This document shows, in pieces, positions 1 through 9,547 of a stretch of 64,000 nucleotides of DNA (position 1 is its first letter; the number at the start of each line of letters is the position of its first letter). Position numbers and translations under genes: made by a program. The notes below the pieces were generated by a model. It saw only the letters and a list, made by a program, of their open reading frames with translations, was not told where the DNA came from and ran no database searches. Source of the stretch: CBDCWQ01 sp965223435 (lineage in GTDB: Bacteria > Myxococcota > Kuafuiibacteriia > Kuafuiibacteriales > Kuafuiibacteriaceae). Location of the stretch: the NCBI GenBank assembly GCA_965223435.1, contig CBDCWQ010000021.1, positions 496,001 through 560,000 on the forward strand. Direction: 5' to 3'.

Positions 1-665
1 GTTGGATCTCTAGACTCGATGGCGGTGACGCTGGCTTGGACAAAGCCTTCGAACAGTCGTTCGATTTCTTCGTAGAGATTTGCGTTTTCGATGGCGGCTG
101 CCGCATTGGCTCCGAAGGCCATCAGGAGTTCTTGGTCTTCACGGTCGAAGGGCCCGCTTTTGTGGTTCAGGGCCTGGACCACACCCACCACCTCGCCTTT
201 GCTTCCGAGCATGGGAATGCACAGGAGTGACTGGGTTCGGTAACCCGTGGTTCGGTCGACCTCTGGATTGAACCGTTGGTCCTGATACACGTCCGCAATG
301 TTGAGGGGGGCTTTGGTCTTGGCCACGGTGCCTGCGATGCCGCAGCCGACGGGAACGCGAATCACCTCTTGCTCGCCGTGGGCTATTTTCGAAAGAAGTT
401 CGGTGCGATCCCGGCTCATGATAAAAATGGTGCCGCGGTCGGCGTCGACGGCCCGGATGCTGTGCTCAAGGATCAGATCGAGGAGTTTCTCCAGATCGCG
501 TTCTCGAGTCAGGGCCGTGGCGACTTCAAGCAGCGAGCTTAGCTTTTGGTTGCGTCTTTGGAGGTGTGCCCAACCGGGGGCGTTGAGGCGGTCATTTTGG
601 AGCTCTTTTTTGTCTTCGTGGGAATGTTTTTGGGCCCCTCCGGTGTTCTTGGGCGAATCGGCCAT
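1..665 (-). CDS. GAF-domain signalling protein, N-terminal part (runs off left edge)
   Basis: The minus strand is open from an ATG at 665 to the edge of the window, about 221 codons. After a short polar N-terminus comes a GAF domain (roughly residues 45-200) with typical motifs: RAVDADRGTIF, GIAGTVAKTKAPLNI, LCIPML and VVGVVQALN. The last visible residues, SVTAIESRDPT, are what commonly links a GAF domain to a following HD-GYP phosphodiesterase domain, so the complete protein may be a GAF/HD-GYP c-di-GMP phosphodiesterase. That is inference, because the catalytic part lies outside the window. It is divergent from the kinase gene at 769, with about 100 bp between them. Confidence 0.85.
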   Translation of the reverse strand, partial: MADSPKNTGGAQKHSHEDKKELQNDRLNAPGWAHLQRRNQKLSSLLEVATALTRERDLEKLLDLILEHSIRAVDADRGTIFIMSRDRTELLSKIAHGEQEVIRVPVGCGIAGTVAKTKAPLNIADVYQDQRFNPEVDRTTGYRTQSLLCIPMLGSKGEVVGVVQALNHKSGPFDREDQELLMAFGANAAAAIENANLYEEIERLFEGFVQASVTAIESRDP

Positions 666-768
666 GGGCCCACCGTATCATTCCCCCCCAAGGAAAGCAC
701 CCTTCGCCTTCTTTCTCGCTTGACAGTGGGAACAAACGGGTCAACCCAGTCTCCGCGGAGTCGACCGC

Positions 769-3192
769 ATGAGGAGGAAAATTCAACACTATGAGGTGAT
801 CCGGGAACTCGGCTCGGGTGCTGGTGGCGTGGTCTACTACGCCGTCGATCGTCGACTCCAAAGAAAAGTGGTGCTGAAGATGCTCCACGGGGACTCGGGT
901 GAGAAGACCCGAAAAAAGAGTCTGCAAGAGGCTCGTTTGGCCTCGGCCATCGAGCATCCCAACGTTTGCTCCATATATGAGGTGGGTGAGGACAACGGTA
1001 CCCCATTTATCGTGATGCAATATGTCCCCGGAAGAACGCTCAAAGAGCTTATCGCATCGGGACCTCTCAACGTATACCTGGCACTGTCGGTCGGGATTCA
1101 AGTCGCCGATGGGCTCGCCGAGGCGCACCAAATCGGCATTGTGCATCGAGACCTGAAGCCCACCAACATCATGATCACCGACGGTGGTTTTGTCAAAATC
1201 CTCGATTTCGGATTGGCGCGACGCAAGAAGGGTGTAGAGTCTTCTGCCGACGACCACGTGGATTCGAACACCGGCTCTTCGTCCAGCGGCTTGCTTGGTA
1301 CAACTGCCTATATGGCCCCCGAGCAATTCTTGAGGATTCCCGCAAGCGAACAAAGCGATGTGTTTGCCCTTGGGCTGATCCTGTACGAGATGCTTGCGGG
1401 CCACCATCCTTTTATAGACTACGGCGCGACCCAAGATGGGATCGCGCACGCCATTCAGGTTCGTGCACCCGAGTCGCTCGTACGCTTGCGGGACGGTGTG
1501 GTCCCTGAGCTCGAAAGCGTGGTATTCAGGGCCTTGGCCAAGCAGCCTTCCGCCCGTTTTCACTCCGCGGTGGAGCTTCGAGAGGCTCTCAAGGCCGTCA
1601 TGAAGTCCATGAAGTTTGAGGACGGTTTGGTGCCGACCGAGGCCTCTGCAACCCGCCCTTCACCACTGTCGTCGCCTGAGCGTAAGTCGGGTTTGTTTAC
1701 GCTTTTGGTGGAGCGTCTCGGTCGATCCCAGGAGCCGCCCGAAAATTCGATTGTGGTTTTGCCCTTCGAGAATTTGGGTGAGGATCACAACACCAAGTTT
1801 TACGGTTTTGCTTTGGCGGATGCGGTTTCAACACGCATCGCGCGAATACCCAGTTTGCAGGTACGTCCCACGCGGTCGCTGATGTCGCTTTCTGATTTGC
1901 CCAAAGATCCGGTGGTGATTGGCCGGCAGCTCTTAGTGCAGCATGTGCTGATCGGCAGTTTCTTGCAGGCCCCCAATGAGTTTCGTGTCAATTGGCAGCT
2001 TCTGGATGTGGACAGCAACACGGTTCGCGCGGGTTCCTCGGTTTGTGTGCCCACCATGGATCTTGTTGCCATTCAGAACGAGATCAGCAACGAGGTCCTT
2101 GCTTCGCTTCAGTTGGGTTCTGAGGTTCAAGTCGCGGCGAAGCGGGTCCACCCAAGCACCGCGTCATCGGAGGCCTATCTCGAGGCCCGGGGTCTTTTGA
2201 CCAATTTTGCCCTTCGTTCCAATCGACAAGAAAATCTCGACGAAGCCCTGCGCAAGTTCCAGAACGCGTTGGATCAGACACCCGATTTTCCGCAAGCGCA
2301 TTCGGGGCTCGGCGTAGCCCATCTTTTTTACGTACGCTACGGCTTTGGTGGCATCGAGCATCTTGAAGCATCCATGCGGAGTCTCGACCGCGCGCTCACC
2401 CTGGATTCAGGCTCGGTGGAGGCCAACGTTTTTCGGGTTTACACGCTTTTGGCGACCGGAGAAAAAGACAGTGCGCGGGCTCGGCTTCAGACCCTGGTTG
2501 AACGTGCCGGGCACCATCCCGACGTACGAATTTTGGCCGGTGCGATGCTGCGTCTCGACGGGCTCTACGAGGAGTCCTTGGCGCAGTTCGGAAAAGCGCT
2601 TGAACTGAACCCCGCCAGTGCAACCCTGATCTACAACCATCGAGCCCGCTCGTATCAGTATCTTGGCCACCTGGATCTTGCGCGGGCAGAGGTCGACAAG
2701 GGCCTCACCCTAGATCCGCGGCATCCTCTGCTTCGGACCACGCTCGGCTACCTTCATTTGAGAAACGAAGATGCCCGGACCGCGACCGAGATCTTGGAGT
2801 CTGTCCTCCGTGACGAACCCAATCTCAGAATCACCTACCCGACGCTGGCGATGTGTTATGTGCGCTTGGCCCGCTTGGATTCGGCTGCTGAGCTGATCAC
2901 CAGACAGACGTTGCATGCGGCGAGCGCCGACGGGGAGATGGCCTACCGTTTGGCGGCCTATTTCGCGCTGAGCAATGATACCGCGAATGCGCTGGGCTGG
3001 CTCCGAAAAGCGGTCTATCGGGGGAACCATAACTATCCGTGGTTTGTGTGCAACCCCGCTTGGTCGCATCTTGCTAAGAACGCTGACTTTTTAGAGATCC
3101 TCCAGGATGTCAAGAAAACCTCTCGCCACAATCAGCGTCAGTGGAAGCGTATTCTGAGCGAATGGAGCACCGAAGCCGGTGTCTCTCCCTAG
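769..3192 (+). CDS. Ser/Thr protein kinase with TolB-like and TPR domains
   Basis: An 807-residue Hanks-type kinase. The glycine loop is GSGAGG (residues 15-20), the ATP-binding Lys is K37, the catalytic loop HRDLKP lies near residue 126 and DFG near 146, followed by YMAPEQ. The kinase domain ends near residue 285. A middle segment (about 325-445), beginning SIVVLPFENLG, resembles the TolB/FlgO-like domain often found in such kinases and adenylate cyclases. The rest (about 470-790) is a TPR array. I see no membrane segment, so it is probably cytoplasmic, with the TPRs recruiting substrates. The ATG at 769 places the kinase fold right at the N-terminus. The PilZ gene follows directly. The catalytic residues are intact, so activity is likely; the substrate is unknown. 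Confidence 0.93.
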   Translation: MRRKIQHYEVIRELGSGAGGVVYYAVDRRLQRKVVLKMLHGDSGEKTRKKSLQEARLASAIEHPNVCSIYEVGEDNGTPFIVMQYVPGRTLKELIASGPLNVYLALSVGIQVADGLAEAHQIGIVHRDLKPTNIMITDGGFVKILDFGLARRKKGVESSADDHVDSNTGSSSSGLLGTTAYMAPEQFLRIPASEQSDVFALGLILYEMLAGHHPFIDYGATQDGIAHAIQVRAPESLVRLRDGVVPELESVVFRALAKQPSARFHSAVELREALKAVMKSMKFEDGLVPTEASATRPSPLSSPERKSGLFTLLVERLGRSQEPPENSIVVLPFENLGEDHNTKFYGFALADAVSTRIARIPSLQVRPTRSLMSLSDLPKDPVVIGRQLLVQHVLIGSFLQAPNEFRVNWQLLDVDSNTVRAGSSVCVPTMDLVAIQNEISNEVLASLQLGSEVQVAAKRVHPSTASSEAYLEARGLLTNFALRSNRQENLDEALRKFQNALDQTPDFPQAHSGLGVAHLFYVRYGFGGIEHLEASMRSLDRALTLDSGSVEANVFRVYTLLATGEKDSARARLQTLVERAGHHPDVRILAGAMLRLDGLYEESLAQFGKALELNPASATLIYNHRARSYQYLGHLDLARAEVDKGLTLDPRHPLLRTTLGYLHLRNEDARTATEILESVLRDEPNLRITYPTLAMCYVRLARLDSAAELITRQTLHAASADGEMAYRLAAYFALSNDTANALGWLRKAVYRGNHNYPWFVCNPAWSHLAKNADFLEILQDVKKTSRHNQRQWKRILSEWSTEAGVSP

Positions 3193-3241
3193 GTCGTCAC
3201 CAGGCCCCAAAAATTTGACGCCCGAAACGCGTCCACGCACC

Positions 3242-3613
3242 ATGGGGCCTATGGGAAATCTTGCAGTTGAACACGATGAAGATCGACGCGTTGGCCCTCG
3301 GGTCATGACCCGCCTGTTTGTCCGTGGGCTGGGCGATGACCGCAGCTGGACCGACAGACTAGGGGACGTTGCGGTCGGCGGTGTGGGGTTTGAATTCCCG
3401 AAGGCTCCGGACGCCGATCGGTTCCAGGTTGCCTTTCATTGTCCCGGGGAAGAAAAATTGCGGCATGCTGTCGCCGATGTGGTGGATATCGAGCCGCTTC
3501 CCGGCACCCAAGACCGAGAACAGCCTTTTTTTGTGCGGCTTCAATTCTCAAAAATCGCCTACCGAGACGAACGCGCGCTCGCTCGTTCTCTGGATCGACT
3601 CGCCCACGCCTGA
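3242..3613 (+). CDS. PilZ-domain protein
   Basis: A small protein of about 123 residues downstream of the kinase gene. It has the PilZ signature: an N-terminal arginine motif (RRVGPRV) and a second motif GDVAVGGVGFEF, the place of the usual D/NxSxxG, followed by a beta-rich body. PilZ domains bind c-di-GMP, but here the second motif is degenerate (V-A-V-G-G instead of xSxxG), so binding is uncertain. The start is ambiguous: ATG 3242, ATG 3251, or GTG 3179, which would overlap the kinase stop. Placement behind the kinase suggests co-transcription. Confidence 0.7.
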   Translation: MGPMGNLAVEHDEDRRVGPRVMTRLFVRGLGDDRSWTDRLGDVAVGGVGFEFPKAPDADRFQVAFHCPGEEKLRHAVADVVDIEPLPGTQDREQPFFVRLQFSKIAYRDERALARSLDRLAHA

Positions 3614-3871
3614 TTCTTAGATTGGTAAGCGGAAGGCTAAGTTTCTTCTCGACCCACGACCAGCTTAGGTTCAATACGTCAACGCTCGGATGGGTCCTCC
3701 CCAATTGTGGCGCCTAGGCGCAACCAAACTCGCAGTTCTTGGTTGACAAGCGTCTCGTCTACGCATCGACTTGCGCACGTGATGTGGTCGAGCTGTCGCC
3801 CGTAGACAGCAAACAATACTCGTTCCGGAGCTCACCTGCGTGGTGTGGGTGTTGTCTCCGTTAGGGTGTGA

Positions 3872-6682
3872 ATGAGGTCTATCTTGAAATTTGTGAATGA
3901 CTTGCTGGGTGTAATGTTTTTTGCTGTCCATCTGTTATGGGCTTTTTCTTGGCCGGCACCCGTCCAGGCTGCGGAGCCGCGTGTCCATTCTTCGGGCCGC
4001 TATTTCCAAGATGCGTCGGGGCAACCTGTTTTTCTGATGGGCTACTACGGGTGGGCGAGCGTCGATCCAAGTTTTACCCTCCAAGACTCCGGAGAATATG
4101 TGCATATGATGGACGAGGGGAGCGCCCACGGGCTCAACTACATCCGAGTGAGCTTGGGCGTCAATCCGGGGCCAAACAAGCAGCCCATTGTGTTCGAAAC
4201 CGTCAATGGGCGTGCGGATCCCGAACATTGGGATTCTACGTTTTGGTCAAGCCTTCGTTTTTTGTGCCAGCGCGCCCAAGAAAAAGGGATGCTCATTCAT
4301 ATCGCGATTTTCGATGGCGTTGGTCTTCGCAAAGGCACCGAGTGGTGGCGCTGGGATAATTCGTTTTGGAATCGCGACAATCAGGTAGGTGACTTTTTTG
4401 GTGATCTTGACCAAGATCGAGATGGGAATGCCGACGAAGATGGCGATTTCTATCGGGTCAACGATTTCAACAATGGGACGGGCGTAGGGAAGTACCAACG
4501 CCGCGTGATAGACAAGGCCATTTCTGAAACGGCGGCGTTCAGCAATGTTTTTTTTGAGGTAGGCAACGAACTGTTCGGCGCCAAGAGGGCCTGGTACGAA
4601 ACGGTTATTGCCTACATAAGAAGCAAGACCAACAAGCCCATCACCCACAACGGGGGCCAAAAAGTGGCAGGATCTGACGGCTGGGCCCAACATCGAGCTT
4701 CGACACCGGCTGCGGTCAAAACATTCGTCGCCAGCATCGTAGGTCAGGGATATCCGGCCTGGGAGGATCCTGATGGCCCTTTTGGCTTGATGAATGGCAC
4801 CCCTGACCGTTTGCGGCGGGCTGCTTGGTATTCATTCGCCGGAGGGGCGGCTGCGTGGGGTGGTTTTACTGTAGATTTTCGGACCAGCAGTCCCCATGCG
4901 TCGAAGCTGGACTACTACCGAAACCTTCAAGGTTTTATCAAACGGACGAATGTCAAGTTTTGGGACATGGTTCCGAATCATGGACTTGTCAGCAATTCGG
5001 GCCAGAACTCGTGTCTCGCTAAAGTCGGAGAGGCGTACTTGGTCTATGTAGCGGGTGGCGCGACGGTCAACCTCGATTTGAGGGGTCTGTCAGGACAGGT
5101 ATCCTTTCAGGTCTACGATCCGAAGGCTGGCAGCTTTGGTCCGGTCGGGACGAAGTCCATCGAAGGTTGGCAGACTTTCGAACGGCCCCCAAACGCCGAT
5201 GATTGGGTGCTCTACGCTACGATCGTCGAGGATTCCAATGACGGGCCCCCTCCGGTTGACGACGATCCCGCCGACGACGATGAGCCAGATGTTGTCGAGC
5301 CTCCTGAAGACGATGACCCGGCGGACCGACCGGTGCCGACGGATTCTGATTTGATTGCCCACTGGTCTATGGACGCTCGGGCGGGGACCACTGCTTTTGA
5401 CGAGAGCGGTCGAGCGCATCACGGCACCTTTCACAATGGTCCCGAGCGGACGAATGGCCTCGCCGGCGGGGCCGGCGCGCTTCGCTTTGACGGCAAGGAT
5501 GACTACGTGACCGTTTCCGATCATCCGGATTTGAGTCCCACTCAACTGACCATCGCTTTGTGGGTCCATGCTGATGCGGCCCAGGGCACGATTCTCTCCA
5601 AGGGATCACTGAGTTCGCTGCACTACAGCATCTACGCTGCGTGGGACGGCTACCGCGTGGCGCTAAGAAGCGATAGCCAAACGGTATGGATCTCCAAAAT
5701 TGCACCGATCTCCGTGGATGCGCCACAGCACATCGCACTGACTTGGAACAACCGCATCGTTCGGGTCTACATCGACGGTCGCGAAGTTGTAAAAAAGGCG
5801 ACTGCTTTGGTCGGTCGCCGTATCAACGACAGCCAAGTTCCACTTTTTCTCGGAAAGAACCGATGGAGCAACGGCCATTTTTCCGGAGTGATCGATGATG
5901 TTCGCATTTATGGCATCGCCTTGGAAGCAACGGAGATAAAAAGCATCGTCGATGGTGAGGATACAGGACCGGGGCCGGCTGATCCGGGGCCGGCCGATCC
6001 CGATCCGGGTGATGGGCCCTCAGAAGATCCGACTGGGCCCGACCCCTCGGGCGAGGATGACTCTGTCGGCGAACCCGTTGCGCATTGGACCATGGATGGT
6101 GGCTCACACCCGACCGTTGTTGATACCAGCGGTCGCGGCCACAATGGGGTCATTCACAACGGAGCACGTTTCACCGCCGATGGGGTCCATGGCTCCAGCG
6201 CCCTTCGCTTTGATGGCATCGACGATTACGTTTCGGTTGCTGACCACCCAGACCTGAGTCCTCTGCAGCTGACCATCAGTTTGTGGGTGAATGCAAAGCA
6301 CAGCCGCGGGACCATCTTGTCGAAGGGCTCATTGAGTTCGCTTCACTTCAGTGTACAAGCCGCGTGGGACGGCTATCGGGTCAATGTCAAAAGCGGGCAC
6401 CAAACGGTGCGCCTCAGCAAAATAGCCCCGGTGAAAACGGGGACACTCCAGCATATCGCTGTCACCTGGGATAACCGCGTGGTTCGGGTATTTGTCGACG
6501 GATCTGAAATCTCTTCTAAGGCTTCCCCGCTGGTCGGTGAGCGAATCAACGACAGCTCGTTGCCCCTTCACATCGGCAGGAACAGATGGGATAGCGGTCA
6601 TTTTGCCGGCATCGTTGATGATGTGCGGATCTACGCACAAGCTCTGAGCCCGTCCGAGATCCGCACGCTGTCAGGCAAATAG
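3872..6682 (+). CDS. Secreted glycosidase-like protein with two LamG modules
   Basis: A 936-residue exported protein. A signal peptide (about 1-33, ending VQA) precedes an N-terminal domain resembling the DUF4038/apiosidase-like TIM barrels: YFQDASGQPVFLMGYYGW at the start and FFEVGNE, whose Glu233 is in the position of a glycosidase acid/base. A small beta domain follows (about 385-450), as in the collagen-binding-like domain usual behind DUF4038. Next is an Asp/Pro-rich linker, a LamG/concanavalin-like module (about 491-690), a second Gly/Pro/Asp linker, and a second LamG module (about 737-936). The two modules are recent duplicates sharing motifs such as DYVxVxDHPDLSP and GTILSKGSLSSLH. 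It probably binds and cleaves an extracellular polysaccharide. The substrate cannot be read from sequence. Confidence 0.85.
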   Translation: MRSILKFVNDLLGVMFFAVHLLWAFSWPAPVQAAEPRVHSSGRYFQDASGQPVFLMGYYGWASVDPSFTLQDSGEYVHMMDEGSAHGLNYIRVSLGVNPGPNKQPIVFETVNGRADPEHWDSTFWSSLRFLCQRAQEKGMLIHIAIFDGVGLRKGTEWWRWDNSFWNRDNQVGDFFGDLDQDRDGNADEDGDFYRVNDFNNGTGVGKYQRRVIDKAISETAAFSNVFFEVGNELFGAKRAWYETVIAYIRSKTNKPITHNGGQKVAGSDGWAQHRASTPAAVKTFVASIVGQGYPAWEDPDGPFGLMNGTPDRLRRAAWYSFAGGAAAWGGFTVDFRTSSPHASKLDYYRNLQGFIKRTNVKFWDMVPNHGLVSNSGQNSCLAKVGEAYLVYVAGGATVNLDLRGLSGQVSFQVYDPKAGSFGPVGTKSIEGWQTFERPPNADDWVLYATIVEDSNDGPPPVDDDPADDDEPDVVEPPEDDDPADRPVPTDSDLIAHWSMDARAGTTAFDESGRAHHGTFHNGPERTNGLAGGAGALRFDGKDDYVTVSDHPDLSPTQLTIALWVHADAAQGTILSKGSLSSLHYSIYAAWDGYRVALRSDSQTVWISKIAPISVDAPQHIALTWNNRIVRVYIDGREVVKKATALVGRRINDSQVPLFLGKNRWSNGHFSGVIDDVRIYGIALEATEIKSIVDGEDTGPGPADPGPADPDPGDGPSEDPTGPDPSGEDDSVGEPVAHWTMDGGSHPTVVDTSGRGHNGVIHNGARFTADGVHGSSALRFDGIDDYVSVADHPDLSPLQLTISLWVNAKHSRGTILSKGSLSSLHFSVQAAWDGYRVNVKSGHQTVRLSKIAPVKTGTLQHIAVTWDNRVVRVFVDGSEISSKASPLVGERINDSSLPLHIGRNRWDSGHFAGIVDDVRIYAQALSPSEIRTLSGK

Positions 6683-6798
6683 AGCCCGCGACAGTCAGAG
6701 ACCGCAGTGCCGGCGCTGAGCCGATCCGGGTTTGCGGCTCCTATTCTGTTTCGAGTTCGGAAATGGAGGGGCGAGAGATTGAGTGGAAGTGCTGGCGC

Positions 6799-6956
6799 TC
6801 AGTTCCATTCGGGCGGCCCACGGGCGGGTGAGAGGACGGGCCTTTTCGTGGGTAGGTCGACCGCGTCGAGAATCTTTCGGATAACAGAAGGCTCTTCGAT
6901 GAGGGCGATCAGTCTGAGCCGACCGCCGCAGGCACATTGAAGGGGATCGATGTCCC
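6799..6956 (-). pseudogene. IS91-like transposase, C-terminal fragment (left part of interrupted gene)
   Basis: The minus strand encodes the end of an IS91-family (Y2, HUH) transposase: WDIDPLQCACGGRLRLIAL with the CxCGG zinc motif, then a Pro-rich tail ending near 6799. The N-terminal side is cut at the 13-bp repeat at 6957-6969. Its missing continuation is at 9547-10010 on the same strand. Joining them across the recombinase element gives LLKRV-WDIDPL in frame, which matches the related copy at 10008-10580 (LLARVWDLDAL). Confidence 0.8.
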
Positions 6957-6969
6957 AGACATGCTTCAA
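6957..6969 (+). repeat. Left 13-bp direct repeat / attachment site of the recombinase element
   Basis: AGACATGCTTCAA. It matches 9547-9559 at 12 of 13 bases and lies exactly where the IS91-like reading frame is broken. It is probably the crossover core or its neighbourhood. Confidence 0.75.
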
Positions 6970-7004
6970 CACAACAGATCTACAATACAAGCCGAACCCG
7001 CTTT

Positions 7005-7472
7005 TTGCGGGTTCACTACCCCTTTCATCCACTCTTTGGACAAGAACTGGAGATCATCCGAGAAAGAAAGGACGCCATTGGGACCAGTGACGGTGAGTAC
7101 CAATGCCGCCGTCCGGAAGACAAAGACGGTCGCAGCCTGTGCATCCCCCGCTGGATGTTTGATGAGACGATTTGCAGGCGAATGAAGGTGCTGGAAGACT
7201 GCACGCCGCCCTGGAAAACTCTGTCAGACCTCCGGACATTGCTCGCCTCTTCCGGGTGCATGCGTGGTGCGGCAGGCGCCCCTGTGCTGTCTTTCAGTGA
7301 TGAAGAGGTTGAAAAGACAGGTAACGGGTCGGCAGCTCTGCCTTCCGGAGCAGGGGCAGCAGGCACCCAATTGGGGTTCCATCCCGACAAGAATACAGGA
7401 GCAAGTGAAGACACATCTTTGCGGCCTCATTTTGAGAGCTGCGCGGCTTCAGGCAGAGGAACCTCGGCATGA
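7005..7472 (+). CDS. DUF5372-like small protein encoded upstream of the recombinase
   Basis: About 155 residues, opening RVHYPFHPLFGQELEIIRER, the pattern of the small DUF5372-type proteins often encoded just ahead of a recombinase; the motif IPRWMFD also fits. Its TGA overlaps the recombinase ATG by 4 bp (ATGA, 7469-7472), so the two are translationally coupled. No ATG exists in frame inside the element; the first plausible start is TTG at 7005, and I see no clear ribosome binding site. The C-terminal half is low-complexity (Ala/Gly/Ser) and not recognisable. It is perhaps an accessory factor for recombination; function unknown. Confidence 0.65.
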   Translation: MRVHYPFHPLFGQELEIIRERKDAIGTSDGEYQCRRPEDKDGRSLCIPRWMFDETICRRMKVLEDCTPPWKTLSDLRTLLASSGCMRGAAGAPVLSFSDEEVEKTGNGSAALPSGAGAAGTQLGFHPDKNTGASEDTSLRPHFESCAASGRGTSA

Positions 7473-9547
7473 GCGATAAAATTGGAGCCCGCCATTTGTC
7501 GCGGAAGGCGCTGGTCTATGTGCGCCAGTCTACTCCGCGACAGTTGAGTGCAAACACCGAAAGCCGCCAGCTGCAGTACCGTATGCGGGAGCAGCTCCTG
7601 GATTTGGGATTCAAAACCGTGGAGGTGATCGATGAAGACTTGGGTCGTTCTGCGAGCGGAACCGTGACGCGCACCGGATTTGAACGGATGCTTGCGGAGG
7701 TTTCTTTGGGAGACATCGGCGTCGTCGCTGCCCGCGAGTTGTCGCGATTCTCGAGAAACAACCGAGAGTGGCAACAACTCGTAGAGGTGTGCCGGTTTGT
7801 AGATACGCTGCTGTTGGACCAGGATACAGTCTACGACCCAAGAAGTGGCAACGACCGCCTTCTTCTCGGGCTGAAAGGCAACTTGAGTGAGTATGAGCTG
7901 GAGCTCTTGCGCGTTCGGGCCGCGGAAGCGCGAATCGCGAAGGCCAAACGGGGTGCATTCGTCACTCGTCCTTGTGTGGGTTACATCAAAGTCTCCAGGG
8001 ATGGCCGTCTCGAGAAGAATCCCGATCAACGCATACAGCGTGCAATCACGCTCCTCTTCTCCAAGGCCCTGGAGCTAGGCAGCGCGCACGGGGCCATGAC
8101 CTGGTTTATCGAGCAAGGACTTCAAATCCCCGTCGGGAAGGCCAACGGAGAAGTCAATTGGCGCTCTCCGGATTACACCCAGGTCCTCCGAATGCTTCGC
8201 AATCCAACGTATGCAGGTGCCTACGTGTACGGTCGTCGGAAGACAACCAACCGTCTAAAAAATGGCAAATTGAAGAAGGGTTTCCAACGGGTACCACAAG
8301 AAGAATGGCTGTCATTGCACTACGACCATCATGAGGCCTATATCACTCGCGAAGACTTCGAGAGGCTTGGCAAGATGATCGATAAGAACAGGCAAAACAG
8401 TGCCGGGGCCGTGAAAAAGGGCGCCGCACTTTTGAATGGGCTCCTTCGCTGTAAACGCTGCGGACGAAAATTGGGTATCCAGTACCAATCCCGCAAGCGG
8501 GGCCCAGCAGTGCATCGCTACATCTGCGGAAAGGCGGCTCAGTTCGGAAAGCCGATGTGCCTAGGCTTCAGCGGCGTGGACATAGATGCACGTATCTCGG
8601 AGCTCTTACTAGACGCTGTAAAACCTGCCGCAATAGAGGCCTCCCTTTCTGCCTTTGAGGCTCAGAAGGACGAGCGAAAATCTGTTCTCAGAAGCTTCGA
8701 ATCGGAGCTGACTGCAGCACGCTACGAGGCGGATCGCGCCCGCCGTCAATTTGATGCGTCCGACCCCGAGAACCGACTGGTGACCGGCGAGTTGGAGCGC
8801 CGCTGGGAGATAGCGCTATCCAAGGTCTCCGAAACCGAGCAGAGGAAGAAGGCGGAGGAATCACGGCTGTCTGACACTACACCCATCGACAAAGAGAGCT
8901 TTGTCGAGCTGGGACGCAACTTGTCCAAAGTGTGGAATGCGCCGCGTGTGGATGCCCGGCTCAAGAAGCGCATTGCGCGAACGCTTATACAGGAAATCGT
9001 GGTCAGCACTTCGGAAGACAACCGCGCAATTGAGTTTCTTGTGCACTGGAAAGGTGGCGTCCACACCCAGCATTCCGTCAAGAAACACCCAGCTGGACGC
9101 AAACGAAGCGCCGTCAGGCTGGAAGTTATCACTGCGATCAAAGAACTTGCCCATGTCTGCGACGACACCGATATCGCGAAGCATTTGAACAGCGACGGTT
9201 ACCGACGACCCGGCGGTGACCCGTGGACACGCGCTGCGATTCGCTCCCTTCGATCCAAGCACCAGATCGCCTGCCATTCGCGTGGTGAGCGCCAAGCGGC
9301 GGGTTACTTGATCCTTGAAGAGGCCAGCCAGCTGGCTGGCGTTTCTGTAACCACTCTTCGGAAGTGCGCGCGGCGGAATGAACTTCCTGCGCTTCATCCG
9401 CTGCCACACGGTCCGTGGATTTTCCGCGCAAAAGATGTCACCGTTTGGGCAACCCTGCATGCAGAAAAAAAATCGAAGCCAGCAGAACCCAATTCAAAAC
9501 AACTAAGCCTAGAGATTTCGGGCATGTACCAAGGAGGTGCAGTGTGA
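7469..9547 (+). CDS. Large serine recombinase
   Basis: A 692-residue site-specific recombinase. The resolvase domain (about 1-150) has the nucleophile Ser21 in YVRQST, then ARELSRFSRN with the conserved arginines. The 'recombinase' DNA-binding domain (about 165-290) includes VLRMLRNPTYAGAYVYGR. A zinc ribbon (about 312-360) has CKRCGRK and later cysteines, followed by a coiled-coil (about 395-470). The C-terminus carries an extra helix-turn-helix (AGVSVTTLRKCARRNELP), longer than most family members. An AGAGGA ribosome binding site precedes the ATG. Its stop codon TGA lies at the edge of the right 13-bp repeat, so the gene ends exactly at the element boundary. All catalytic motifs look intact, so the element may be active. 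Confidence 0.93.
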   Translation: MSDKIGARHLSRKALVYVRQSTPRQLSANTESRQLQYRMREQLLDLGFKTVEVIDEDLGRSASGTVTRTGFERMLAEVSLGDIGVVAARELSRFSRNNREWQQLVEVCRFVDTLLLDQDTVYDPRSGNDRLLLGLKGNLSEYELELLRVRAAEARIAKAKRGAFVTRPCVGYIKVSRDGRLEKNPDQRIQRAITLLFSKALELGSAHGAMTWFIEQGLQIPVGKANGEVNWRSPDYTQVLRMLRNPTYAGAYVYGRRKTTNRLKNGKLKKGFQRVPQEEWLSLHYDHHEAYITREDFERLGKMIDKNRQNSAGAVKKGAALLNGLLRCKRCGRKLGIQYQSRKRGPAVHRYICGKAAQFGKPMCLGFSGVDIDARISELLLDAVKPAAIEASLSAFEAQKDERKSVLRSFESELTAARYEADRARRQFDASDPENRLVTGELERRWEIALSKVSETEQRKKAEESRLSDTTPIDKESFVELGRNLSKVWNAPRVDARLKKRIARTLIQEIVVSTSEDNRAIEFLVHWKGGVHTQHSVKKHPAGRKRSAVRLEVITAIKELAHVCDDTDIAKHLNSDGYRRPGGDPWTRAAIRSLRSKHQIACHSRGERQAAGYLILEEASQLAGVSVTTLRKCARRNELPALHPLPHGPWIFRAKDVTVWATLHAEKKSKPAEPNSKQLSLEISGMYQGGAV

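Noticed and set aside
592..1563. Long open frame on the minus strand across the kinase start
   Set aside because: It is antisense to the kinase catalytic domain, has no family features, and overlaps the GAF gene; a by-product of codon bias.
3708..3725. Palindrome GCGCCTAGGCGC between PilZ and the LamG gene
   Set aside because: Perfect 12-bp palindrome but without loop or T-run, so neither a terminator nor a clear operator by itself.
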